A stretch of 64,000 nt of DNA from Sulfuriferula thiophila (GTDB lineage Bacteria > Pseudomonadota > Gammaproteobacteria > Burkholderiales > Sulfuriferulaceae): positions 38,211 to 102,210 of the forward strand of contig NZ_BHGL01000028.1 in NCBI RefSeq assembly GCF_003864975.1. Direction: 5' to 3'. Position 1 is the first letter of the stretch; each line of letters starts with the position of its first letter. Position numbers and translations under genes: made by a program. The notes under the pieces were generated by a model that saw only the letters and a program-made list of their open reading frames with translations, made no database searches and was not told where the DNA came from. Positions 52,731 through 60,169 of this stretch are shown piece after piece.

Positions 52731-54596
52731 ATGGTCGTCTCGCATCGCATGATCTCCCGATTTAACTCTCGCATCCTGCTGGCTATTGCCCACGACATCA
52801 GCGCAGCTGCGCTGGCGTGGCTAATAGCGTACTGGCTACGCTTCAACCTGAGCATTCCCTCCGAATACTGGCCAAGTGCAATGAGTACGCTGGCCTGGGT
52901 AGTGCCGGTGCAGGCATTCGCCTTTTGGCGCTTCGGCCTGTATCGGGGCATATGGCGCTTTGCCAGCCTGCCGGATTTGCGCCGCATCCTGACAGCCGTC
53001 GGAGTAGCGGCGTTGCTGATACCGCTGGCGTTATTCATGTTTCAGATCAAGGCCACCGTACCGCGTTCGGTACTGGTGCTTGACCCTATTTTACTGCTGC
53101 TCATCATGGGCGGCAGCCGTTTGTTATACCGGGCATGGAAAGAACATCGCTTCGGCGCGCTCAGCAGCGACCGTGAGCCGATCATTATCCTGGGCGCTGG
53201 CGGTGCTGCGGCATCGTTAGTGCGCGAACTGGCGCACAGTAACGAATGGCGGGTGGTCGGCTTACTCGATGACATGCCTACCAAACAGGGCCGTGATTTA
53301 TATGGCGTTGCCGTCTTGGGCAAGCTGGACAGCCTGCCTATCCATGCCGCAAAACTCGATGTCAAACACGCCGTCATCGCCATGCCATCAGCCGCGCATG
53401 GTGTGCGTCGCCATGCCGCGCAGATTTGCACCGAAGCCAATGTCGCCGCGCTCACCGTGCCCGCTTTTGAAGACCTGGCCAGCGGCAAAGTGACGGTATC
53501 CGCGTTACGCAAAATTGAGCTGGATGACTTATTGGGGCGTGATCCGGTACAACTCGATGATGCTGGCCTGCACGGCTTACTCACTGACCAGGTGGTACTG
53601 GTGAGCGGCGCTGGTGGCTCAATAGGCTCCGAGCTCGCCCGCCAGATTGCGCGCTTTCAGCCCAAACTGCTGATCCTGTTCGAGATGAGCGAATTCGCCC
53701 TGTATAAAATTGAACAGGAATTCGCTGTCAATTTCCCACAAGTACACATTCTGTGCGCGATCGGCGACGTCAAGCATCGCGCGGTGGTCGACAATCTGTT
53801 AAACCAGTACCACCCATCCGTGATTTTCCACGCTGCGGCCTACAAGCATGTGCCACTGATGGAACAGAGCAATGCCTGGCAAGCCATGCGCAACAACGTG
53901 CTCGGCACCTATACCCTGGCCAGCGCGGCACAGCGTCATGGCGTCGCCAAATTCGTACTCATTTCCACCGACAAAGCCGTCAACCCCACCAATGTCATGG
54001 GCGCATCGAAACGCCTGGCAGAAATGGTGTGCCAGAGCCTGCATGCAGCGCCTGCCGAAACACCGCGCACACGTTTCGTAGCGGTGCGTTTCGGCAATGT
54101 ACTCGGCAGTTCCGGCAGCGTCATTCCCAAGTTCCAGGAACAGATAGCCCACGGCGGACCTATTACGGTCACCCATCCGGATATCACCCGCTACTTCATG
54201 TCCATCCCCGAAGCCTGCCAGCTGGTACTGCAAGCCGGCTTAATGGGTGACGGCGGTGAAATTTTTGTGCTGGATATGGGTGAACCCGTAAAGATCGCTG
54301 ACCTTGCTCGCGACATGATACGGCTCTCCGGGTACAGTGAAACCGATATTAAAATCGTCTATTCTGGCCTGCGTCCCGGCGAAAAACTGTATGAAGAACT
54401 GCTCGCCGATGACGAACACACCTTACCCACCCCGCACCCGAAACTGCGCATCGCCCAAGCGCGCGCTGTAGACGACGCCTGGCTGGCGCTGGCGATGGAA
54501 TGGCTGACTCAGGACAGCATCGTCTGCGAAACCGAAGTCAAAAATAAGCTTAAAACCTGGGTCACCGAATACACCCCACAATCTCAGCCTGATTAA
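52731..54596 (+). CDS. Membrane-anchored UDP-sugar 4,6-dehydratase, PglF/WbpM-like
   Basis: The 621-residue protein has four N-terminal membrane helices, a Rossmann linker (LGAGGAAASLVRELAHSNEW) and a SDR dehydratase domain: VSGAGGSIGSELARQIARFQP, HAAAYKHVPLMEQSN, the STDKAVNPTNVMGASKR block in which Met takes the place of the usual Tyr beside the catalytic Lys, and FVAVRFGNVLGSSGSVIP. These features are those of PglF and WbpM, which make UDP-4-keto-6-deoxy-GlcNAc. That is the substrate expected for the PglE/PglD/PglC-like genes at 17.5-20.0 kb. The first ATG is used; one six codons later is possible. Confidence 0.9.
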   Translation: MVVSHRMISRFNSRILLAIAHDISAAALAWLIAYWLRFNLSIPSEYWPSAMSTLAWVVPVQAFAFWRFGLYRGIWRFASLPDLRRILTAVGVAALLIPLALFMFQIKATVPRSVLVLDPILLLLIMGGSRLLYRAWKEHRFGALSSDREPIIILGAGGAAASLVRELAHSNEWRVVGLLDDMPTKQGRDLYGVAVLGKLDSLPIHAAKLDVKHAVIAMPSAAHGVRRHAAQICTEANVAALTVPAFEDLASGKVTVSALRKIELDDLLGRDPVQLDDAGLHGLLTDQVVLVSGAGGSIGSELARQIARFQPKLLILFEMSEFALYKIEQEFAVNFPQVHILCAIGDVKHRAVVDNLLNQYHPSVIFHAAAYKHVPLMEQSNAWQAMRNNVLGTYTLASAAQRHGVAKFVLISTDKAVNPTNVMGASKRLAEMVCQSLHAAPAETPRTRFVAVRFGNVLGSSGSVIPKFQEQIAHGGPITVTHPDITRYFMSIPEACQLVLQAGLMGDGGEIFVLDMGEPVKIADLARDMIRLSGYSETDIKIVYSGLRPGEKLYEELLADDEHTLPTPHPKLRIAQARAVDDAWLALAMEWLTQDSIVCETEVKNKLKTWVTEYTPQSQPD

Positions 54597-54607
54597 ATCC
54601 CTCTGTG

Positions 54608-54631
54608 GTTGTCATCCTGCCGGATGACAAC
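54608..54631 (+). terminator. Hairpin after the PglF-like gene
   Basis: GTTGTCATCC and GGATGACAAC form a perfect 10-base stem with a four-base loop just after the stop. There is no run of T after it, so it may be an attenuating or RNA-stabilising hairpin and not a full intrinsic terminator. A second palindrome (GCCTGATT with AATCAGGC, 54665-54681) lies 34 bases further on. Confidence 0.45.
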
Positions 54632-54705
54632 ATCAGAATAAACGTAATAGAATGATGACACTAAGCCTGATTTAATCAGGCGCTCATTCCAGGCCACAGC
54701 TTCAC

Positions 54706-57270
54706 ATGACAATCGTCCTTCCCGAAACGCAGGCACTTGCACCAGATCAGTGGTACCCGCCCCTGCCTGGCACCTATGACGAAATGCTCGACGGTAACGG
54801 ACAGGTTCGCCCCCACTGGGAGTACCTGATCCGCGCCTTGGACACGCTGGGCACGACCGAATTCGAACGGCGCGGCACTGAAGCGGCAAAACTGCTGCGT
54901 GAAAATGGGGTTACCTACAACGTCTACGGCGATCCCGCCGGACAAAGCCGGCCATGGCAGCTTGATCCTGTCCCCATGCTGGTTTCCAGCGAAGAATGGA
55001 GCGATATTGAAAGCGGCTTGCAGGAACGGGCTGAACTGCTCAACCTGATCCTCGCCGATATCTATGGCCCACGGGAATTGATCAAAAAAGGCTTGCTGCC
55101 GCTGGAACTGGTTTATAGTCACCCCGGATTTTTACGCGCCTGCGATCAGGTTATGCTGCGCGGCAAACATCAACTGGTAGTGTACGCAGCCGATCTGGCG
55201 CGCGGACCCGATAACCACATGTGGGTGCTGAGCGATCGCACTCAGGCACCATCGGGTGCCGGCTATGCACTGGAGAACCGGGTCGCCATGACACGCGTAC
55301 TGCCCAGCCTGTTTCGTGATTCACACGTGCACCGGCTGGCACTATTCTTCCAATCGCTGCGCGCCGGCCTGAACAGTATCGCCCCGCCATCCCAGGACAC
55401 TCCGCGTGTTGTGGTGCTCACCCCCGGCCCGTTCAACGAAACCTTCTTCGAACACGCCTATCTGGCATCCTACTTGAGCTACCCGCTGGTGCAGGGTGAT
55501 GATCTGACCGTACGTGATGGCTATGTGTGGCTAAAATCACTCAAAGGACTGGAGCGCGTCGACGTCATTCTGCGCCGGGTGGATGATGATTTTTGCGATC
55601 CACTGGAACTACGCGAAGATTCCCGCCTCGGCGTGCCGGGTCTGGTGGAGGTCGTGCGTAACGGCAACGTTGCTATCGCCAACCCGCTCGGTAGCGGTGT
55701 ACTGGAAAACCCCGGCTTACTGGCATTTCTGCCGGGCATTGCCGAACATTTCCTGGGACGCCAGTTGCGCCTGCCCTCTGCGCCAACATGGTGGTGCGGC
55801 CAACCAAAAGAGCTGGAGTATGTGCTGGCCAATCTGCACAAGCTGGTGATCAAATCGACCTGTCGCACCTCAGGCTCACGCCCGGTGTTTGGCCAACTGC
55901 TGAGCCAGAAAGAATTAGCCGAATGGCGCACGCGCATCCGGGCACAACCGATGCTTTATGTCGGACAGGAACAGGAAGAGTTCTCTACCGTCCCCGTTCT
56001 TGTCCCCGGCGGGCTGGAGCCACGCCATGCCATTCTGCGCAGCTTCCTGGTGGCACGTGCCGACGGCTATGTGGTAATGCCAGGCGGCCTAACCCGCAGC
56101 GCGTCACACAAACACGACATACTGGTAAGTAACCAGACCGGCAGTATCAGCAAAGACACCTGGGTATTAGCATCCGAGCCGGAACAAACCACTGATCTGG
56201 TCATGAAGCCCAGTCCTGCCCAGGTTGCCGCCAGCCAGAGCGGCGCATTGCCGAGCCGTGCAGCAGACAATCTGTTCTGGGTGGGACGCTATGCCGAACG
56301 TGCAGAAGGCATCATCCGCCTGCTGCGCTCCACCATAAAAAAACTGCATGGCAACCCCGACCACAGCGCCCGGGAATACACCGAAAGCCTGCATTGCCTG
56401 CTGCGCGCCATAACCCAGATCACCCGTACCCAGCCCGGATTCATGGCAGAAAATGCGCAAGCGCTGCTGCGAGAACCGGATGCCGAATTACTTTCCATCG
56501 TATTGGATGAGACACGCATCGGCAGCCTCGCCAATACCTTGCGCTGCCTGGTGCAGGCCAGCTATACCGTGCGTGACCTGTGGTCGTCGGATACCTGGCG
56601 GGTAATGGAAGAACTGGAAGAACACTTGCACAACACCCAGCAACTGGCCAAGCCGACACTCGGGCAAGTACTGGATGTGCTGGATAAACTGGTGACATCA
56701 TTGTCCGCCTTTAGCGGCCTGGTGATGGAGAACATGACCCGCGGCAATGGTTGGCTGTTCCTGGATATGGGGCGCCGCCTGGAACGTAACGTGTTGCAGC
56801 TCGCGCTACTGCGTGCCACGCTGGTTCAGCACAAGCGCGAAGCGGTAGAAAACCTGCTGATCGAAGCCTTGCTGGAAACCAGCGACAATCTGATCTGTTA
56901 TCGCCATCACTATCGCAACAACATGGAACTCGTTGCATTTCTCGAACTGTTACTGCTGGATGAAAACAACCCGCGCTCGCTAGCCTATCAGACGGCACGT
57001 TTACAGGAGCACGTCAGCAAACTGCCGCGCGAGCAGCAGGGCGGCCTGCTTAGCCCTGAACAACGCCTGACACTGGAAGCCTCTTCCACATTGCGCCTGG
57101 CAATCATCGCCGAGCTGACCGCTATTGCCGAGAACGGCACACGCCAGAATCTTGATCAACTGCTCACCCGTCTCAATTATCTGACAAGTGCGCTGTCCGA
57201 TGCCGTTACCGCCACCTACTTCCGCCATGAAAGCGCCCCGCAACCACTTGCCCCGCTAAGGACGACATAA
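54706..57270 (+). CDS. Circularly permuted ATP-grasp plus alpha-E domain protein
   Basis: The 854-residue protein joins a circularly permuted ATP-grasp type 2 domain (about residues 1-480: RPWQLDPVPMLVSSEEWSD, VYAADLARGPDNHMWVLSDR, VVVLTPGPFNETFFEHAYLA, LVIKSTCRTSGSRPVFG) to an alpha-E domain (from about residue 500: ADNLFWVGRYAERAEGIIRLL). In many bacteria these two are separate genes; here they are fused. With the transglutaminase-like gene downstream they form a conserved set thought to ligate or process peptides, although no product is known. The next gene starts five bases after the stop. Confidence 0.85.
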   Translation: MTIVLPETQALAPDQWYPPLPGTYDEMLDGNGQVRPHWEYLIRALDTLGTTEFERRGTEAAKLLRENGVTYNVYGDPAGQSRPWQLDPVPMLVSSEEWSDIESGLQERAELLNLILADIYGPRELIKKGLLPLELVYSHPGFLRACDQVMLRGKHQLVVYAADLARGPDNHMWVLSDRTQAPSGAGYALENRVAMTRVLPSLFRDSHVHRLALFFQSLRAGLNSIAPPSQDTPRVVVLTPGPFNETFFEHAYLASYLSYPLVQGDDLTVRDGYVWLKSLKGLERVDVILRRVDDDFCDPLELREDSRLGVPGLVEVVRNGNVAIANPLGSGVLENPGLLAFLPGIAEHFLGRQLRLPSAPTWWCGQPKELEYVLANLHKLVIKSTCRTSGSRPVFGQLLSQKELAEWRTRIRAQPMLYVGQEQEEFSTVPVLVPGGLEPRHAILRSFLVARADGYVVMPGGLTRSASHKHDILVSNQTGSISKDTWVLASEPEQTTDLVMKPSPAQVAASQSGALPSRAADNLFWVGRYAERAEGIIRLLRSTIKKLHGNPDHSAREYTESLHCLLRAITQITRTQPGFMAENAQALLREPDAELLSIVLDETRIGSLANTLRCLVQASYTVRDLWSSDTWRVMEELEEHLHNTQQLAKPTLGQVLDVLDKLVTSLSAFSGLVMENMTRGNGWLFLDMGRRLERNVLQLALLRATLVQHKREAVENLLIEALLETSDNLICYRHHYRNNMELVAFLELLLLDENNPRSLAYQTARLQEHVSKLPREQQGGLLSPEQRLTLEASSTLRLAIIAELTAIAENGTRQNLDQLLTRLNYLTSALSDAVTATYFRHESAPQPLAPLRTT

Positions 57271-57274
57271 CGCC

Positions 57275-58156
57275 ATGCGCTATCAGGTCATCCACACAAC
57301 CGAATACGACTACCGCGAATCTGTCGGGCAGTCCTACAACGAAGCGCGTTTATTACCGCGGGTTACAGCCAATCAGCAATGTCACCGCACACAACTGCAG
57401 ATTTCGCCGTCGCCGACCGATTATCATGAACGCGAAGATTTCTTCGGCAACCGTGTCGCCTATTTTTCTATTCGTGAATCCCACAAACGCTTCATCGTCA
57501 CCGCAACCAGCGAAGTGCAAATTGCACCACAGGAAGCACAATTGAATTTTTCCCTGGGGGCAGACTGGGAAAGCGCGCGCCTCACACTGGGCCAGCAGCG
57601 CGACCCGCAAACGCTGGATGCGCTGCAATACACGCTGGACTCCCCTTTCATCGCTGCGACTGCTGAGTTGGCAGCCTATGCGCAGGCATCGTTCCCGCGC
57701 GGGCGGTCTTTGCTGGAGGCGGTGAACGATCTGATGGGACGCATCCATACCGACTTCACCTACGATCCCGATTTCACCACCCTTGCCACCCCGCTGGCAA
57801 CCGTACTGAAACACCGCCGTGGTGTATGTCAGGACTTTGCCCATCTCGCCATCGGCTGCCTGCGTGCACACGGACTCGCCGCTCGCTATGTCAGCGGCTA
57901 CATCGAAACATTCCCGCCGCCCGGCGAAGAAAAGCTGGTCGGCAGCGACGCCTCCCATGCGTGGTTCTCGGTTTACGTACCCGAACTGGGCTGGATAGAT
58001 TTCGACCCCACCAATAACCAGATTCCAGTAGATCAGCATATCGTGCTCGGCTGGGGCCGTGACTATGGTGATATCACACCGCTCAAAGGCGTCATTTTCG
58101 GCGGTGGTGAGCATGAGCTGGCGGTGTCAGTGGATGTACGCAATCTGGGTGAATGA
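57275..58156 (+). CDS. Transglutaminase-like cysteine protease-fold protein
   Basis: The 293-residue protein has a bacterial transglutaminase N-terminal domain (YQVIHTTEYDYRESVGQSYNEARLLPR as its start, cited by YDYRESVGQSYNEARL) and the papain-like core with the catalytic triad: Cys in RRGVCQDFAHLAIG, His in DASHAWFSVYVPELG and Asp in IDFDPTNN. It is always found beside the ATP-grasp/alpha-E proteins, so the two likely act in one pathway. No signal peptide is seen, which places it in the cytoplasm. Confidence 0.88.
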   Translation: MRYQVIHTTEYDYRESVGQSYNEARLLPRVTANQQCHRTQLQISPSPTDYHEREDFFGNRVAYFSIRESHKRFIVTATSEVQIAPQEAQLNFSLGADWESARLTLGQQRDPQTLDALQYTLDSPFIAATAELAAYAQASFPRGRSLLEAVNDLMGRIHTDFTYDPDFTTLATPLATVLKHRRGVCQDFAHLAIGCLRAHGLAARYVSGYIETFPPPGEEKLVGSDASHAWFSVYVPELGWIDFDPTNNQIPVDQHIVLGWGRDYGDITPLKGVIFGGGEHELAVSVDVRNLGE

Positions 58157-58277
58157 CGACTGCGGATAATCCGCCATCAACAGCGACCTGCTTAGACGCA
58201 GAGATATTCCTGCTGTTTACGCATCAATGTATACCTGACCAGCAGCACTTCTGCCGCCATTGCACTATCCATTCACA

Positions 58278-59129
58278 CTACCAGCCATCACCACCACTAT
58301 CGCTGGAACTGTCATCATCCCAGGACGAACTGTCTGCCAAACCAAAATCTGTGCCACCCATATCATACTGCGGCTGCACATCATTACTCTGCACGGGTAC
58401 ATTGCTTATGGACTCATTGCTATTCGCCGCACTTGCAGACGAGCCGTCGGTGAAATGATGCATCAGCGCTTCACCCGCTACTATCCCCGCCCCCACCGCC
58501 GCTCCGGTAGCCAGACCAGATACGATGCTGCCGCCAATGCCGCTGCCCGCCTGAGCCGGATAAGGCGCAGCGCCGAAACCGGATGGGCCGGCAGGCATAC
58601 CGCCATTAGGATAACCCTGAACCGGGCCCGGGCCCGGGCCGCCAATTTGCGGTTGATACGAGCCAGTATTGCGCGAGAACATGGATTTCATCACCCATAC
58701 AATTAACAGCACGACGCCCAGGCCGGCAAGCAGCAGCATCCAGGGGAACGGTTTTTCATTTGCTTGCACAGGCTGCAATGCACTGTTATTCGTGATCTGC
58801 GCCGGATGGCTTGCAGCAATTCGCTGTTTGAGCTCCATTACCGATTGCGGCTTGGCAAAAGGCAAGCCGGGAGCCAGTTTTTCAGCGGTTTCCAGCTCGG
58901 CTTTTGCATTGGATAATGCGCCCTGTTTTGCCAATATCTCGGCATCGACAAAGTGCGCCTTGGCACTCTCAGGGTGGGCTTGCAACACCTGCTCGACCAT
59001 GCGATGTGCATCATCCAGCTTACCGGATTCAGCTGCCTGATAAATTTGATGTACGGTGGGCAGATTGTCTGCATAAGCGACATTGCCCGCCATGAACAAG
59101 ACTACCAATAACTTAATTGCCGTAAACAT
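58278..59129 (-). CDS. Exported TPR-containing membrane protein with Gly/Ser-rich tail
   Basis: The protein has a signal peptide (KLLVVLFMAGNVAYA), two TPR-like repeats (IYQAAESGKLDDAHRMVEQVL, AHFVDAEILAKQGALSNAKAEL), a second membrane segment (WMLLLAGLGVVLLIVWVMKSMF) and a long low-complexity tail with GGPGPGPVQG and, near the end, SSWDDDSSSDSGGDGW. The tail also holds a glycine-zipper-like hydrophobic run (GSIVSGLATGAAVGAGIVAG). It may be an envelope-stress or assembly scaffold. The ATG at 59129 is used; the frame has an upstream one at 59153. Confidence 0.6.
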   Translation of the reverse strand: MFTAIKLLVVLFMAGNVAYADNLPTVHQIYQAAESGKLDDAHRMVEQVLQAHPESAKAHFVDAEILAKQGALSNAKAELETAEKLAPGLPFAKPQSVMELKQRIAASHPAQITNNSALQPVQANEKPFPWMLLLAGLGVVLLIVWVMKSMFSRNTGSYQPQIGGPGPGPVQGYPNGGMPAGPSGFGAAPYPAQAGSGIGGSIVSGLATGAAVGAGIVAGEALMHHFTDGSSASAANSNESISNVPVQSNDVQPQYDMGGTDFGLADSSSWDDDSSSDSGGDGW

Positions 59130-59218
59130 GAGATCACCTCTTATGATTTGCACTGGCGTAAGACATCGGATTATGGATACTGGTTCAGGGGTTGCAGGCT
59201 AAGCTGAATGATATTTAT

Positions 59219-59267
59219 AGAGACCTTTGCACAATGTAGCGAGCGCAGTAATCGTGCAAAGGTCTCT
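59219..59267. repeat. 49-bp element with 14-bp perfect terminal inverted repeats
   Basis: AGAGACCTTTGCAC at 59219-59232 and its exact complement at 59254-59267 enclose a 21-base spacer. The trinucleotide TAT flanks both ends (59216-59218 and 59268-59270) and could be a target-site duplication. The terminal sequence is of the kind that begins GAGACCTTTGC in IS5-like elements as I recall them, so this may be a tiny non-autonomous copy or what remains of an insertion sequence. Confidence 0.55.
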
Positions 59268-59317
59268 TATGGTTTGAAACGCAGACGCAGACGCGTACTC
59301 AACTATTTTTTGCATTA

Positions 59318-59345
59318 AAAAAGGCAGGGATATCCCTGCCTTTTT
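59318..59345 (-). terminator. Rho-independent terminator, usable in both directions
   Basis: The arms GGCAGGGA and TCCCTGCC form a strong stem, with a run of A before it and of T after it on either strand. It lies 16 bases after the stop of the small Ala/Lys-rich protein gene and ends that transcript. Confidence 0.9.
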
Positions 59346-59361
59346 GTACAACTAAAGCGAA

Positions 59362-59580
59362 TTACTTAGCGGCTGGAGCTTCTGCAGCTGGAGCAGCGGC
59401 TTCTTTTTTAGCTGCTGCTTTTTTCTTGGCGTGATGCTTTTTAGCTTTATGCTTTACTGGTGCAGCCATTTCGGTTTTAGCAGCTTCAGCAGCTGGCGCA
59501 GCAGGTGCATCAGCAGCAACAGCAGAGAAAGAAACAGCAGCAAAAGCAGCAGCGATGATAGCGGACAACAGTTTGTTCAT
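59362..59580 (-). CDS. Small exported Ala/Lys/His-rich protein
   Basis: The 72-residue protein has a signal peptide (LLSAIIAAAFAAVSFSAVAA) and a mature part of about 49 residues made almost wholly of Ala, Lys, Pro, Glu and His (KHKAKKHHAKKKAAAKKEAA). Its composition recalls acid-shock/Asr-like and histone H1-like periplasmic proteins, but no family can be assigned. A GGATTTCAAA-like ribosome site precedes it, and it has its own terminator, so it is a separate transcript. Confidence 0.75.
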   Translation of the reverse strand: MNKLLSAIIAAAFAAVSFSAVAADAPAAPAAEAAKTEMAAPVKHKAKKHHAKKKAAAKKEAAAPAAEAPAAK

Positions 59581-59715
59581 TTTGAAATCCTTAAAGTAAA
59601 AAATCGGTGGTTAGTTGAGCGTGATGACAAAATCATCGACCTCACAGCATATAACGCGGTCTTAAGATCGGAAGTTGACACGGTTTTGCAAAAAAATCCT
59701 AACCAGTTACTTTGT

Positions 59716-60169
59716 TTAGCATATGCGCGGCAACGGATCATCTTCCAGCTCATCCAGCATGCGTGTGCCGCCCAGCGGCGTATGCAACACCACCTGCACC
59801 CGACCGGCTTGCATATAACCAATTAGCGCGGCATCCTGACCATCCAGCAATGCCTGAGTCAAGGGCAACACACTGGCGCTATCCGATGCCAGCTCGCCTT
59901 TCAGTCCAAACTGCTCACGCGCCCACCGCCAGATCATTCACCGTGCCATGCACCGCCAGACTGCCGATATCGCCGCCCGGAAACTCCAGCGGCTGCACGG
60001 TAAAGCCATCCGTAGTTAACATCAGCTCACCCGCATCCCACGGCAAGCGTGCCGCATCGACATTTACATCCAGCAGCGGATTACCCAGATGACGGGCAAA
60101 CACCTGCTCGATCAGTTCGCGCATATAGCGGCCGCCATTGCCGTGCGCCACGGGTAATGTAAATTTCAC
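59716..60169 (-). pseudogene. hypE: Hydrogenase maturation protein HypE, internal deletion
   Basis: HypE dehydrates the carbamoyl group to a cyanide ligand for [NiFe]-hydrogenase. The start is clear (FTLPVAHGNGGRYMRELIEQ, FPGGDIGSLAVHGTVNDLA) and so is the end (HTPLGGTRMLDELEDDPLP, then RIC), including the C-terminal cysteine that carries the group. They lie in two frames that meet at about 59915-59937: the first stops at once after NDLAVGA, the second starts beside it. About 190 residues of the ATP-binding core, judged from the usual length near 340, are gone. The start overlaps the hypF stop by four bases. Confidence 0.85.

Noticed and set aside
58600-58660. Short GGGCCC-rich repeat
   Set aside because: It encodes GPGPGP in the low-complexity tail of the TPR protein, so it is explained by the coding sequence.
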